DNA of 64,000 bases from Mesorhizobium waimense. Its GTDB lineage: Bacteria > Pseudomonadota > Alphaproteobacteria > Rhizobiales > Rhizobiaceae. Each line of letters starts with the position of its first letter. The stretch's first letter is position 1. Where the stretch lies: positions 1 through 64,000 of the forward strand of contig NZ_QZWZ01000020.1 in assembly GCF_003601975.1 (NCBI RefSeq), written 5' to 3'. The position numbers and the translations under genes were made by a program. The notes under the pieces are model-generated. The model was given only the letters and a program-made list of their open reading frames with translations. It was not told where the DNA came from and did no database searches. This document shows, piece by piece, positions 34,680 to 43,973 of the stretch.

Positions 34680-35294
34680 ATGGACCTTGCGACCTTGCTT
34701 GCCTTTGCGGCCGCCTTCTTCGTGTTCGCCGCCAGCCCAGGTCCCGACAATATGACGATCGTCGCCCGAACGATCTCCGGCGGCGCTGCTTCGGGCATCG
34801 CCTATGGCGCCGGAACGGTGGTCGGCATCGTCATCTTTCTGGTGCTCGCCGCCTTGGGCCTGTCGGTCATCGCCGCCAAGATGGCGATCGTCATGACAGC
34901 GCTTCGCTATGGTGGAGCGGTCTACCTGATCTGGATGGGCGTCAGGCTGTGGACTGCGGTCCCCGTGGTGCCGGAACTGCAGCCCGTTTCGGGCGGGCGC
35001 GGGTTGCTGACGATCTTCAGCACGGGCATTGCCCTCAACCTAGGCAATCCCAAGATGCCGCTGTTCTACGTCGCACTGCTGCCGAATGTCGTTGGCGCGT
35101 CGCTCACCCCCCGACACGTCGGCGTGCTGATGGCGGTGATCCTGGTCGTCGAGGCAGTGGTGATCGGCGGCCACGTCATCCTCGCCGCCCACGCCCGCAA
35201 CCTATTGCGCACGCCCAGGATTGTGCGCCGCGTGAACCGCGCGGCGGGCGGCGTGATGATCGGCGCCGGCGTCGCCGTGGTCGCCACGCGCTGA
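34680..35294 (+). CDS. LysE-family amino-acid exporter
   Basis: A 204-residue LysE/RhtB-type exporter with about six hydrophobic helices. The N-terminal FAASPGPDNMTIVART signature is typical, as is the GIALNLGNPKMPLFYVALLP segment. Substrate unknown; amino acid or quorum-signal export is usual for the family. The next gene is a TetR regulator in the same direction. Confidence 0.88.
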   Translation: MDLATLLAFAAAFFVFAASPGPDNMTIVARTISGGAASGIAYGAGTVVGIVIFLVLAALGLSVIAAKMAIVMTALRYGGAVYLIWMGVRLWTAVPVVPELQPVSGGRGLLTIFSTGIALNLGNPKMPLFYVALLPNVVGASLTPRHVGVLMAVILVVEAVVIGGHVILAAHARNLLRTPRIVRRVNRAAGGVMIGAGVAVVATR

Positions 35295-35460
35295 GGCACG
35301 GGCCTTCTCTCCTGCGCGAGCTCTCACGCCTCCTGATCGAGGATGGCGCGCGCAGGAGCCTGCACTATTGTCCGTGAACGGAAGAAGCTGGCCGGCAGCG
35401 CCAACCTCAATCGTAGAAGCCGGCCCGCGGTTGACAGAAAGCATTATCATCATCTAAAAA

Positions 35461-35476
35461 GAGACAGACCTGTCTC
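35461..35476. promoter_or_regulatory. TetR operator before the regulator at 35496
   Basis: GAGACAGACCTGTCTC: 7-bp perfect arms with a 2-bp spacer, 19 nt before ATG 35496. Typical size and place for TetR autoregulation; the repeat AGACAG-CTGTCT is common for this TetR subgroup. Confidence 0.7.
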
Positions 35477-35495
35477 ATCACCAACGGCAAAAACC

Positions 35496-36071
35496 ATGAC
35501 GCCTTCACCCGCTTCCGGCAAACGCCAGCATGTCGTCGACACGGCCTATGCGCTGTTCAGGCAGGGCGGCTTCCATGCCACCGGCATCGACCGGATCATC
35601 GCCGAGGCCGACATCGCCAAGATGACGATGTATCGCCACTTTCCCAGCAAGGATGAACTGATCGTCGAGGTGCTAGACTATCGCGCCGGGCGTTTCGACC
35701 GTCAGCTCGACCGGCTCGAGCAAGAGGGCATCACAGCCGAGCAGAAAATCTCAAAAATCTTCGACTGGCACGAGCGCTGGTTTCGCGGCGATGATTTCCA
35801 CGGCTGCCTGTTCGCGCATGCGCTGGCCGAATTCGGCGATCCCGGGCATCCGGTGTTCAAGGCCGTCGCCAGGCAGAAGAACCGCCTGAGATCGCGCATG
35901 CAGGCGATCCTCGAGGATGTGATGCCGCCCGACTGTGCTGAAGGCGCTGCCGCCGCGTTGCTGATGCTGATCGAGGGCGCCACGCTGATGGCGCAGATGG
36001 GGCAGCCGGCCATAGGCAATGCCCGCAAGGCTGCGGCCGCCATCATCGGCGCTGCGAGCGTGCCGCATTGA
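35496..36071 (+). CDS. TetR-family regulator
   Basis: A 191-residue repressor. The HTH reads FRQGGFHATGIDRIIAEADIAKMTMYRHFPSKDEL. The C-terminal half has FHGCLFAHALAEF, common in regulators of drug or amine exporters. ATG 35496 is preferred over the longer frame, which lacks a site and would cover the operator. It is followed by an EamA transporter whose TTG overlaps its stop, so that transporter is the likely target. Confidence 0.88.
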   Translation: MTPSPASGKRQHVVDTAYALFRQGGFHATGIDRIIAEADIAKMTMYRHFPSKDELIVEVLDYRAGRFDRQLDRLEQEGITAEQKISKIFDWHERWFRGDDFHGCLFAHALAEFGDPGHPVFKAVARQKNRLRSRMQAILEDVMPPDCAEGAAAALLMLIEGATLMAQMGQPAIGNARKAAAAIIGAASVPH

Positions 36072-36904
36072 GCGCGACCGTCGTCGGACTGGCGGTGTTC
36101 GCAGCCATCCTGCATGCCAGCTGGAACGCCTTCCTGCGCACCGGTGCCGACCGGCTGTGGACGGTTACCGTCATGAGCTTTTCCAGCACGCTGGTCGCCA
36201 TCCCCTTTGCGCTCTTCCACGCCCTTCCGGCGGCGGCTGCCTGGCCCTATGTCGTGCTCTCGGCCTGCCTCCAGGTCGGCTACAGCGTGTTCCTGGTCGC
36301 CGCCTACAGATATGGCGAACTTGGTCAGGTCTATCCGATCGTCCGCGGCAGCGTGCCGCTGCTCGTTGCGCTCGGCGGCTTCTTTCTTGCCGGCCAGCAG
36401 CTGACCATGCCGGAGATCGTCGGCGTGGCGCTTGTCGCCGGCGGCATCATGGGCCTTTCGCTGGGCAGGGGGAGGGCGTCGACGACATCGATCCTCTATG
36501 CGCTGGCGGCCGGAGCGATCATCGCCGCCTACGCGACAGTCGACGCAATCGGCGTCCGTGCGGCGCAAGACAGCAGCGCTTACACGGCATGGGTGCTGGT
36601 GCTCTACGGCGCCTTGCTGCCGGCGACCTTCATCGCCATGCGCGGCAGGCTCGCCGTCGACCTCAGCGCGCCGGAAACCTGGAAGGCGCTGGGCGGCGGC
36701 CTGTTCGCGCTGATGGCCTATGGCGTCGTCGTTGCCGCCTTCGCGCTCGGACCAGCCGGCCCGATCACCGCGATCCGCGAAACCAGCGTCGTCTTTGCAG
36801 CCTTCATCGGACGACTGTTCCTTGGCGAGCTGCTCACACCAAGGCGCGTTGGCGCCTGCGCCATCGTCGCCCTCGGAGCCATATGCCTCGGCTACCGGCC
36901 GTGA
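36068..36904 (+). CDS. EamA-family (DMT) transporter
   Basis: A 278-residue drug/metabolite transporter with about ten hydrophobic helices arranged as two EamA repeats (about 1-135 and 145-278). AILHASWNAFLR and YRYGELGQVYPIVRGSVPLLVAL are family-like. The TTG start overlaps the TGA of the TetR gene. Substrate unknown. Confidence 0.84.
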   Translation: MSATVVGLAVFAAILHASWNAFLRTGADRLWTVTVMSFSSTLVAIPFALFHALPAAAAWPYVVLSACLQVGYSVFLVAAYRYGELGQVYPIVRGSVPLLVALGGFFLAGQQLTMPEIVGVALVAGGIMGLSLGRGRASTTSILYALAAGAIIAAYATVDAIGVRAAQDSSAYTAWVLVLYGALLPATFIAMRGRLAVDLSAPETWKALGGGLFALMAYGVVVAAFALGPAGPITAIRETSVVFAAFIGRLFLGELLTPRRVGACAIVALGAICLGYRP

Positions 36905-36917
36905 CGCTCCCGCTGTC

Positions 36918-37550
36918 TCACCGCGGTGCGGTTCTGTGCTGCCCGGACAGGTAGGCGCAGATCAGATCGACGAGCTGCTTCTGCAGTTCCGGCGCCTCCA
37001 GCATGCCGCGTCGCGCCGCATTGTGGATCACGCCCTCGACCGCGGAGGAAAGCACGCGCGCGACGGTCTCTGTGTCTTTCGTGCGTCTGCGATACTGCGC
37101 CACGGCAGCCGCGTAGTGTTCGAGATAGCGCGACTGGAAAGCGGCATGCGCAGCCCTTGAGCCGCGATCGCCTGGCGCTTCGTCGAGCAGCACCTGGTGC
37201 AGCGTCGGATGGATGCTGTGCGCCGCGATCATGCCGCGCGTGAGTTCGCGCGCGAATTGCCGGAGCGGTCTCTCGTCAGCTGCCGCATCGCTGATAACCG
37301 CGAGCACCTGATCGAAGTGCCGGCGACGGATCGCTTCGACCAGCGAGAGCTTGTCGGGGAAATACTGGTAGAGCGAGCCGATGCTGGCGCCGGCCGCCTC
37401 GGCCACCTTGTTGGTGGTGAAGCCGGCCCATCCTAAATCGCTCAGAACGCGAGCACCCGCCTCGATGATCGCCTCGACGGTTGCCTTGGAACGCGCCTGG
37501 CGCGGCTCCTTGCGCATGCGCGAGCGCGGCTTTGCAATGCGAGTAGACAT
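36918..37550 (-). CDS. TetR-family regulator
   Basis: A 210-residue repressor with a basic N-terminus (KPRSRMRKEPRQARSKATVE) and an HTH VLSDLGWAGFTTNKVAEAAGASIGSLYQYFPDK. It is divergent from a DinB-family gene with 64 nt between the starts, so it probably controls that gene. No perfect dyad was found in the gap, although the AT-rich patch around 37570-37600 is the likely site. Confidence 0.87.
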   Translation of the reverse strand: MSTRIAKPRSRMRKEPRQARSKATVEAIIEAGARVLSDLGWAGFTTNKVAEAAGASIGSLYQYFPDKLSLVEAIRRRHFDQVLAVISDAAADERPLRQFARELTRGMIAAHSIHPTLHQVLLDEAPGDRGSRAAHAAFQSRYLEHYAAAVAQYRRRTKDTETVARVLSSAVEGVIHNAARRGMLEAPELQKQLVDLICAYLSGQHRTAPR

Positions 37551-37614
37551 GCCGGCTCCCTCTCCGCAAGAATATAAACAACGTACTCACATTTATGAAA
37601 AAGGGATACCGATC

Positions 37615-38145
37615 ATGAGCGCCCTGGTTTTGCTGCGCAGCCTCTTCGCCTACCAGGCCTGGGCCAATGACGAGTTGCTGGAGAAGCTCGCGAGCCTCGA
37701 CTCACATGCACACGGCAAGGAGCGCCTCATCGCGATCCGTCTCCTCAATCACAGCCACGTCGTGTCAAAAATATTCTCGGCGCATCTCACCGGCGCTCGT
37801 CACGGCTACAGCGCCGACAGCACCGAGGACACGCCCGCGCTCGACGCACTACGCACCGATGTCGCGACAATGGATTGCTGGTATCTGGACTATCTGGAAT
37901 CCGTCTCGCCGGACCATCTGTCCGAGCCCGTGTCGTTCGTCTTCACCGATGGCGACAAGGGATCGATGTCGCGCCAGGAGATGCTGACCCATGTCATCAT
38001 CCATGGCGGCTACCATCGCGGCGAGGTCGGGCGATTGCTCTCGCAGATTTCCGTCGCGCCGCCATGGGACACTTTCGCCGTTCATCTCCATCAGACCGAG
38101 CCTTCGCGCCGGCAGCAGGCGTTGCGTGAGCCGCTAAGCGCCTGA
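37615..38145 (+). CDS. DinB-family protein
   Basis: A 176-residue four-helix-bundle protein of the DinB/YfiT type. The His ligands are visible in LLNHSHVV and HVIIHGGYHRGE. Members use metal-dependent thiol S-transfer or damage-linked roles; the substrate is unknown. ATG 37615 is preferred. It is divergent from a TetR gene. Confidence 0.84.
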   Translation: MSALVLLRSLFAYQAWANDELLEKLASLDSHAHGKERLIAIRLLNHSHVVSKIFSAHLTGARHGYSADSTEDTPALDALRTDVATMDCWYLDYLESVSPDHLSEPVSFVFTDGDKGSMSRQEMLTHVIIHGGYHRGEVGRLLSQISVAPPWDTFAVHLHQTEPSRRQQALREPLSA

Positions 38146-38642
38146 TCGTAATAAGGTTTCCGGTTTGACGATGTCGGCTGTAATGCTTTCTTTCGCGAGC
38201 ATCGTGATCTCCAGAAAACGTGAGCATAAAGCTCACTTTTAATTTCGTGCCGCAAGATGATGGGACGCCGCGGCTGTCGTGTTGCTTTCGTCTTTTCCTC
38301 TGTTCGTCGCACGGGACAAGACAAAGCGAGCGATCCGGAAACTCTGCATGATCTTCGCAACGCGCAGTCGATGTCTGCGGTCGAAGCTGCTCGAAAAACC
38401 CTGAGCTCGTCGACAAGATCGGCCAAGATAGAGCGCGAAGAATTTCCCTCGCAGAACTTCGTTGCGGGATCAAAGATGCGTGACGAATTTCGTCGACGAT
38501 CAGCACGTTCGCATTGCGCTCGTAACCGAAATTTAATCTGCTAAAATCAATGTAATGCTTCGCTGGCTAGACACGCGCGAGTCAGATAAGCATGACGCGC
38601 CGGGTCACTAACGGCCATCGGCAACAACGCAAGGGGCATCGC
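38146..38642. other. Intergenic region, no gene recognised
   Basis: About 500 bp between the DinB and H1-like genes. A 95-codon frame at 38257-38544 has no family features and no ribosome site. The 38500-38590 part is AT-rich and could be the promoter of the H1-like gene. Confidence 0.45.
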
Positions 38643-39047
38643 ATGGCTAAGCAGTCATCCAAAGCGCCGGCATCCAAGGCACCGGCAAAGAAAGCACCAG
38701 TAAAAGCAGCAGCGGCGAAGGCCGCGACTGCAGTGAAGAAAGCAGCACCCGCTGCCAAGCCGAAGGCGGCAGCGCCCAAGGCAAAAGCAGCACCGGCAAA
38801 GAAGCCGGCTGCAAAGGCTGCGGCGAAACCCGCAGTGAAGAAGGCAGCACCGGCCAAGGCCAAGGCTGCACCGGCGAAGAAGGCAGCACCTGCCAAGAAG
38901 CCGGCTGCAAAGGCTGCGGCGAAACCTGCGGCGAAGAAAGCAGCGCCAGCCAAGGCTCCGGTCAAGGCAGCCGCGGCGAAGTCTTCGGCACCGGTGAAGA
39001 AGGCCGCGCCGGCCAAGAAGGCGCCTGCGAAGGCCGCGAAGAAGTAA
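38643..39047 (+). CDS. Histone H1-like Lys/Ala/Pro-rich protein
   Basis: A 134-residue very basic protein made almost wholly of Lys, Ala and Pro in variants of KKAAPAK and KPAAKAAAK. Such H1/AlgP-like proteins bind DNA and shape the nucleoid in bacteria. The DNA carries a matching direct repeat: the stretch at 38799-38830 recurs at 38894-38925, 96 bp apart. The ATG at 38643 has AAGGGG upstream. Copy number of these repeats probably varies between strains. Confidence 0.85.
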   Translation: MAKQSSKAPASKAPAKKAPVKAAAAKAATAVKKAAPAAKPKAAAPKAKAAPAKKPAAKAAAKPAVKKAAPAKAKAAPAKKAAPAKKPAAKAAAKPAAKKAAPAKAPVKAAAAKSSAPVKKAAPAKKAPAKAAKK

Positions 39048-39244
39048 TCGCGTTTCTTCGCGCGCCGGGGACAGTACCGGGACATGAGGGCGGGTGCCTT
39101 GGATGCGCCGCGCTCTCCGCACCGGTGTTGAGGCGCACGAAAAGAGGGGCGGACGTAGATATCTTTCGCAGCTCCCAGGACTTCGCCACACGGCGAAGTC
39201 CGGTGGGTTTTTTTGTTGCCGTGAAAGACGCGCAAAAGGCCCGG

Positions 39245-40637
39245 CTACCTCGCCATGGCGAGAGCCTTTTCAAGCACCGGATCGCGGCCGGCGGCATAGT
39301 CGGCAAACGCGACGTCTATCTTGACGTCGGGTTGCAGCGAGATGTTGCGCGGCCCGAATACAGAAGTTGCCCAGTAGCATTTACTGGCATCGCTGCAGCC
39401 CTGTTCGTAATCCTCGAACCTGGTGCTGCAAGTGACGATGATGCGCGAGTTCGGCAATGTCTTGAATTGCGGCTCCGCCCAGAAGTGGCCGTTGTCGCCC
39501 ATCGGTTCGCCGACGAATGTCACTCTGTCCTGGCCGGTGCTCTTGAGCATCGCCGCCGTCGCCAGTGCTGCTGAAAATGTCGCGCGGCTGATCAGCACGA
39601 AGCATGCGCCCGTTGCCTGGCATCAGCTTGGGAAGCGCCTGCGCAAACAGGATCGTGTCGAAGAAGTTGCCGCCATTGTTGAACCGCAAATCGACGATGA
39701 CGCATTGCGGCCGCTTCGGCACGACGAGCTTTTCCAGGACGCCAAACAGAAATTTCTGGTCGAGCGGATCCTGGTTCTGGCTGCGCAAGTAGTTGCTGCG
39801 GATATACAGCACCTTGCTGTCATCGCCGGTCCAGGCGGTCGAGACATCCGTGGCCTTGGCATAGGTCAGCGGGCGTTGGTTGACGCTGTCCAGAACATGC
39901 AGCCAGCGGCCAGGCATTGCCTTGCCGTCGGGGATGAGGACAGTCCAGCCGCCGTTGAAAGCCGGGTCGTGCGGATCGCCCGGATCCGGCTCGCTTGCCG
40001 GGCCGAGCCTGACGACGCTGGTGCCGCCGCTACGCAGGCGCAGTGTCAGTGGAATTACGCTCGCGTCCGGGGCGGCGCCGATGCGACGCAGGACTATCGG
40101 ACTGGTGAGATAGTCCGCACTCAGATAGCGCACGCGCTGCTCGGTTCCGGAAATGAATGGCGCGACCCGCGCCAGTGCTTCTTGCGGCGCCAGCGAACCG
40201 AGCTTTTCGATGCGGGCGCCGAGCAACTCCGGCACCTGCGGCTGCACGCTGATGATGTAGAGGCCGTCGGCGAACCACCATGTCCTGACGGGCAGATTAC
40301 CCAACAGGCGGTTCACCATCGCAACCGTATGACCGTTGCGCGGGATGGCCACGGCGCGCATGACGTCCAGCGCGAAATCCGCTGTGGAGGATGTGGCGGC
40401 GTTGGTCGTTGCGTCGGCGATCGCCTCGTCACAGGCCTTGCGTTGCTGCTCGCTGAAACTCTGGTCCAGCGGCGCCCATTGCGCCCTCAGATAGGCAAGG
40501 TCCTCACGCATCTGCGCCGGCGTTAGTTGGATCGGCGCCGCCGGCTCGGTTGTTTCCGCTCGTGCCCATCGCGGGATCGCCGCACAGGCCAAGGCTGTCG
40601 AGGCCGCATGCAACAGATGTCGGCGATTGAGGCTCAT
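39245..40637 (-). pseudogene. S41-peptidase-like exported protein, frameshifted
   Basis: The N-terminal frame begins MSLNRRHLLHAA, a Tat-like signal (RRHLL, then AIPRWARA). It has CVIVDLRFNNGGNFF, the strand typical of S41/tail-specific-protease folds, and runs through LMPGNGRML. The C-terminal part (ISRATFSAALATAAML, TFVGEPMGDNGHFW) is in another frame ending at 39245. Removing one C near 39601 gives GRMFVLISRATFSAA, a normal S41 core; Ser of TFSAA would be the nucleophile. The intact product would be about 463 residues. Real decay or an error in the consensus. Confidence 0.7.
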
Positions 40638-40830
40638 GGGCAAGCGCTCCGGCAAGCGCCGCCGACGCTAGGCTAAGCCCAAAACCTTCACCACTAACAC
40701 TTCCGTGTAGACGCTCAGGCGCTCTCGCTCGCCGAAGCCGACCTCTGGCGGCTGGTTTTTTCCTTTCTGGCTGTTGCGTGGGCGAGGGCGCCCGGTCAAC
40801 AGTGCCGGTCCGCAAAACAGGGAACCGATC

Positions 40831-41427
40831 ATGCCGAAGCTGCTCTACGCGTCCACGTCCCCCTATAGCTCCAAGGTGCGCATGGCGGCACTTTATGCCG
40901 GCATCGGCGTCGATCTCGTGCCTGTAAAGACCGAGGACAAGCCGGCCGAGCTGATGTCAGCCAATCCGCTCGGCAAGATCCCGGTGCTGGTGCTCGACGA
41001 CGGCCGCTCGATCCATGACAGCCGCGCCATCACCCAGCATCTCAACCGGGCGTCGAAGAGCGCGCTGTTTCCGCGCAACCCCGACAAGCGGCTCGAGGCC
41101 GAGGTGCTGGAGGCCATGGCCGACGGCATCTGCGATTGCGCGCTGTCGATGGTCTATGAGCGGCGCACGCGGCCGGAGGAGATGGTCTATCAGCCCTGGC
41201 TCGACCGCCAGTGGGCAAAGATCACCGCAGCCCTCGACCTGCTCAACGCCAACCCGCCGAAACTGCCGAAGAAGATCACCGCCGGCCAGATGGCCCTGCG
41301 CGCCTGCCTCGGCTATCTCGCGCTGCGCTTCGCCGGCAAATGGGAAAAGGGCCGTGGCCGACTGACCCGCTGGGCGGCGCGTTTTGACGAGAAGTTCCCG
41401 GAGCTGAAGGGCGCGGTGCCGGGGTAG
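40831..41427 (+). CDS. Glutathione S-transferase-family protein
   Basis: A 198-residue GST. The thioredoxin-like N-domain begins KLLYASTSPYSSKVRMAAL, with Ser/Tyr at the usual glutathione position; NPLGKIPVLVLDDG has the cis-Pro, and DSRAITQHL the gamma-Glu contact. The helical C-domain covers about residues 85-198. Start ATG 40831. Substrate unknown. Confidence 0.85.
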   Translation: MPKLLYASTSPYSSKVRMAALYAGIGVDLVPVKTEDKPAELMSANPLGKIPVLVLDDGRSIHDSRAITQHLNRASKSALFPRNPDKRLEAEVLEAMADGICDCALSMVYERRTRPEEMVYQPWLDRQWAKITAALDLLNANPPKLPKKITAGQMALRACLGYLALRFAGKWEKGRGRLTRWAARFDEKFPELKGAVPG

Positions 41428-41506
41428 CTTGGCCGCCGCGCTCCACTTCCATATTGACCGTTTTCGTGCTTGCCTGTCGCTTGCAAATCGCACACGGGCG
41501 GTGAGC

Positions 41507-41890
41507 ATGCCGAGATCAGTCACCACGACCAGCAGCACAGCGGATCCCATGCTCGAGCGTCTGCGCGCCGCCCTTGGCCAGCGCGCCTTCACCGAGCAGA
41601 AGATGTTCGGCGGCACCTGCTTTCTCGTCAACGGAAACATGCTCGTCGGAACCTCGAAGCGCGGGTTGCTGGTCCGCGTCGGCAAGGCCGCGCATGAAGC
41701 GGCGGTAGCGCGTCCGCATGCACGCCCCATGGAAATGGGCGGGCGTTCGATGGAAGGCTACGTCCATGTCGCGCCGGAGGGCACGGCGACAAAAGCCGAT
41801 CTTGGCGGCTGGCTCGATCTCGCGCTGGCATTCGTCGGCACGCTTCCACCAAAATCAAAACCCGCCAAGGTCGCAAAGAAGCGCGCCTGA
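41507..41890 (+). CDS. TfoX N-terminal-domain protein
   Basis: A 127-residue protein with a TfoX_N domain: LRAALGQRAFTEQKMFGGTCFLVNGNMLVG and MEMGGRSMEGYVHV. The C-terminal tail is basic (KSKPAKVAKKRA). The family name comes from a competence regulator, but single-domain members like this have no known role. ATG 41507 is used; ATG 41549 would also preserve the domain. Confidence 0.82.
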   Translation: MPRSVTTTSSTADPMLERLRAALGQRAFTEQKMFGGTCFLVNGNMLVGTSKRGLLVRVGKAAHEAAVARPHARPMEMGGRSMEGYVHVAPEGTATKADLGGWLDLALAFVGTLPPKSKPAKVAKKRA

Positions 41891-41963
41891 ACAGATGGCG
41901 CAGCGCATTCTGGGCTCCGCCAGGTCAATGTTGCCGAGGGGCACACGGCGAGGAGAGGGTGCG

Positions 41964-42386
41964 ATGGTCCATCTTACGGGAAACTGCATGTGCGGGGCAG
42001 TCGCCTGGACCTACTCCGGAGCCTTGACGCGCAATCTGGTCTGTCACTGCATCGATTGTCAGCGCGCAACGTCCTCCCCCGTCACGGCCTTCCTGGGCAT
42101 GAAGCCGGAGCATCTGAACTGGACCGGCGAAATTGTGCATTACGAGAGCACCCCAGGAACATTTCGGGGATTTTGCTCGTCCTGCGGCACAAGGCTCTAT
42201 TTCCGCTCCCGGAAATGGCCTTTGGAAATTCACGTCCACGCCGCCACTATGACCGACCCGGGCGAATACCAACCAGACGCGCAGGTCTTCATGCGCTCGC
42301 GGGTGAAATGGCTCGACCGGTTGCAGTCGCTTTCCGCTCATCAGGGTTTTCAGCAAGCTCCGTCGGATTCTGCCGATACGCCCTGA
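41964..42386 (+). CDS. GFA-family (glutathione-dependent formaldehyde-activating-like) protein
   Basis: A 140-residue zinc-binding protein. The Cys motifs CMCGAV, CHCIDCQRA and CSSCGTRL match the Mss4-like GFA fold. Despite the name, most members have no proven formaldehyde activity. AGGAGAGGG precedes ATG 41964. Confidence 0.85.
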   Translation: MVHLTGNCMCGAVAWTYSGALTRNLVCHCIDCQRATSSPVTAFLGMKPEHLNWTGEIVHYESTPGTFRGFCSSCGTRLYFRSRKWPLEIHVHAATMTDPGEYQPDAQVFMRSRVKWLDRLQSLSAHQGFQQAPSDSADTP

Positions 42387-42509
42387 GGTCGGAGCGAACA
42401 CGCGCCTGCCTGAACGGACAAGTTTGTTGCCCGCTCGTACAAAGTTCTCGAAACCGGCAAGCTCTTGGGCTAGAAAGGTTTTTAAGAATGGCGGCGTGAA
42501 CCCTTTGTA

Positions 42510-43781
42510 ATGAACATAACCGACGACGACAGCCCGAATGGCGCACGCAACGGCATGTTCACGCCGCCCGGCGATGGCGCCGGCGTCGAACGGGCAGGGC
42601 GGCCGCGCAAGGCGCTGCTGTCGTCCTCGATGGTCGGCTCGACCAATCGCGGCCGCGTGCTGCAGACCCTGTTCGATCTCGGTCCGACCAGCCGCGCCGA
42701 GCTGGCGCGGCTTGCCGGCGTCAACCGCACCACCATCTCCGGCATCGTGCAGCCGCTGATCGACGACCAGGTGCTGGTCGAAAGCGATCCGATCCCCGCC
42801 AATCCGGGCGGCGGCAAGCCGGCGCGGCCGCTGTGGTTCTCGCCCAAGGCGCGTCCGATCTGCGGCGTGCTGTTGATGCCGGACGCGGTGCATGCCTGCG
42901 TGTCGACGCTGGATGGCAAGATCGAGGCGGAGCGCAAGATGGCGCTGCCCGATGGCCGGGGGCCGGTCCATCCGATCATCGAGACCATTGCCGAATGCGT
43001 CGGCGACACGCTGGCCAAAGCGCGGCGCACGCCCTTCGGCATCGGCGTCGGCGTCGGCGGCATGGTCGACACCGATCGCGGCTCGATCGTCACCGTCAAC
43101 CTCGCGCCTGCGCTCGACCGCTATCCGCTGGCCGACGAGCTCGGCCGCCGCTTCGGCCTGCCGGTCAAGCTCGACCACCATCCGCGCGCCCTGCTGCTCG
43201 GCGACCGCTGGTTCGGCGCCGGGCGCGGCGTCAGGCAATTCGCCGTCGTCTACACCGGCGAGGTGCTGGGCGGCGCGCTCTATTTCGACGGCCATCTCTA
43301 TCGCGGCACGGCAGGGGCAGGAGGCGAACTTGGCCACACCTTCGTGCAGCTCGACGGCGAACTCTGCCGCTGCGGCCGGCGCGGCTGCTGGGACACGATC
43401 GCGACGCTGAGCTGGCTGCGGCGCGAAGCAGCCGGTGCGGGCTTGCCCGAACCCGAGCTGATCGACTCCGGCCGTCTCGCCGACATGGCCGCGCGCCAGG
43501 TGCCGGGTGCCGAGAAACTGCTCGACCGCTATGCCCGCAACGTCGCCGTCGGAATCGCCAATCTGCAGCAGACGGTGGCGCCCAACATCTTCATCCTGCA
43601 TGGCGATGTCGTGCTTGGCGGCGACCGCCTGCTCGAAGCCGTCGCCGCCCACGTCCGCGCCATGGTGCCGGCGCGGCCGGGCGGCCAGATCGAATTCATC
43701 GCCGGCGACGCGGGCGATGGCGCGGCATTGCTGGGTGCAGCGGGGCTGGTGATTTCGGAATTGCTGCAGCTGCCGATCTGA
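42510..43781 (+). CDS. ROK-family transcriptional regulator
   Basis: A 423-residue regulator with an N-terminal winged helix (RAELARLAGVNRTTISGIVQPLI, about residues 62-85) and a ROK domain. The zinc motif is present as CRCGRRGCWDT. The catalytic Asp region that in sugar kinases reads N-D-A-N is LDHHPRALLLG here, so kinase activity is unlikely. ROK regulators sense sugars; one (FrcR) is linked to fructose ABC systems in rhizobia. It faces the leftward Frc-like operon end and may control it, but the promoter lies 5 kb away. Confidence 0.85.
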   Translation: MNITDDDSPNGARNGMFTPPGDGAGVERAGRPRKALLSSSMVGSTNRGRVLQTLFDLGPTSRAELARLAGVNRTTISGIVQPLIDDQVLVESDPIPANPGGGKPARPLWFSPKARPICGVLLMPDAVHACVSTLDGKIEAERKMALPDGRGPVHPIIETIAECVGDTLAKARRTPFGIGVGVGGMVDTDRGSIVTVNLAPALDRYPLADELGRRFGLPVKLDHHPRALLLGDRWFGAGRGVRQFAVVYTGEVLGGALYFDGHLYRGTAGAGGELGHTFVQLDGELCRCGRRGCWDTIATLSWLRREAAGAGLPEPELIDSGRLADMAARQVPGAEKLLDRYARNVAVGIANLQQTVAPNIFILHGDVVLGGDRLLEAVAAHVRAMVPARPGGQIEFIAGDAGDGAALLGAAGLVISELLQLPI

Positions 43782-43814
43782 CTTTGGTGATGGGCGAAGG
43801 CAGACTCAGGCGTA

Positions 43815-43965
43815 ATCTCCCCCCTTGAGGGGGAGATGGCCGGCAGGCCAGAGGGGGTCGTCTCACATAGATCGCCGACATCCTGTAGTCGGGAAGGCGT
43901 TGGCGCTCCACGCGCCGGGACCCCCTCTGTCGCCTTCAGCGACATCTCCCCTCAAGGGGGGAGAT
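43815..43965. repeat. Rhizobial intergenic palindrome (RIME-like)
   Basis: A 151-bp element between convergent genes. Each end begins ATCTCCCCCCTTGAGGGG and later AGAGGGGGT, on opposite strands, with different inner loops. The two arms form a long imperfect palindrome, the shape of RIME-type mosaic repeats of Rhizobiales. Confidence 0.7.
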
Positions 43966-43973
43966 CGGCTGCT

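Noticed and set aside
38257..38544. A 95-codon rightward frame before the H1-like gene
   Set aside because: Ser/Arg-rich, no family features, no ribosome binding site.
38643..39047. Repeats here as a possible CRISPR array
   Set aside because: The repeats are in frame inside a Lys/Ala/Pro coding region, with no regular spacers and no cas genes.
41925..43652. A 575-codon leftward open frame antisense to the ROK and GFA genes
   Set aside because: Arg/Gln/His/Ala-rich composition typical of a GC-rich antisense shadow; both sense genes are well supported.
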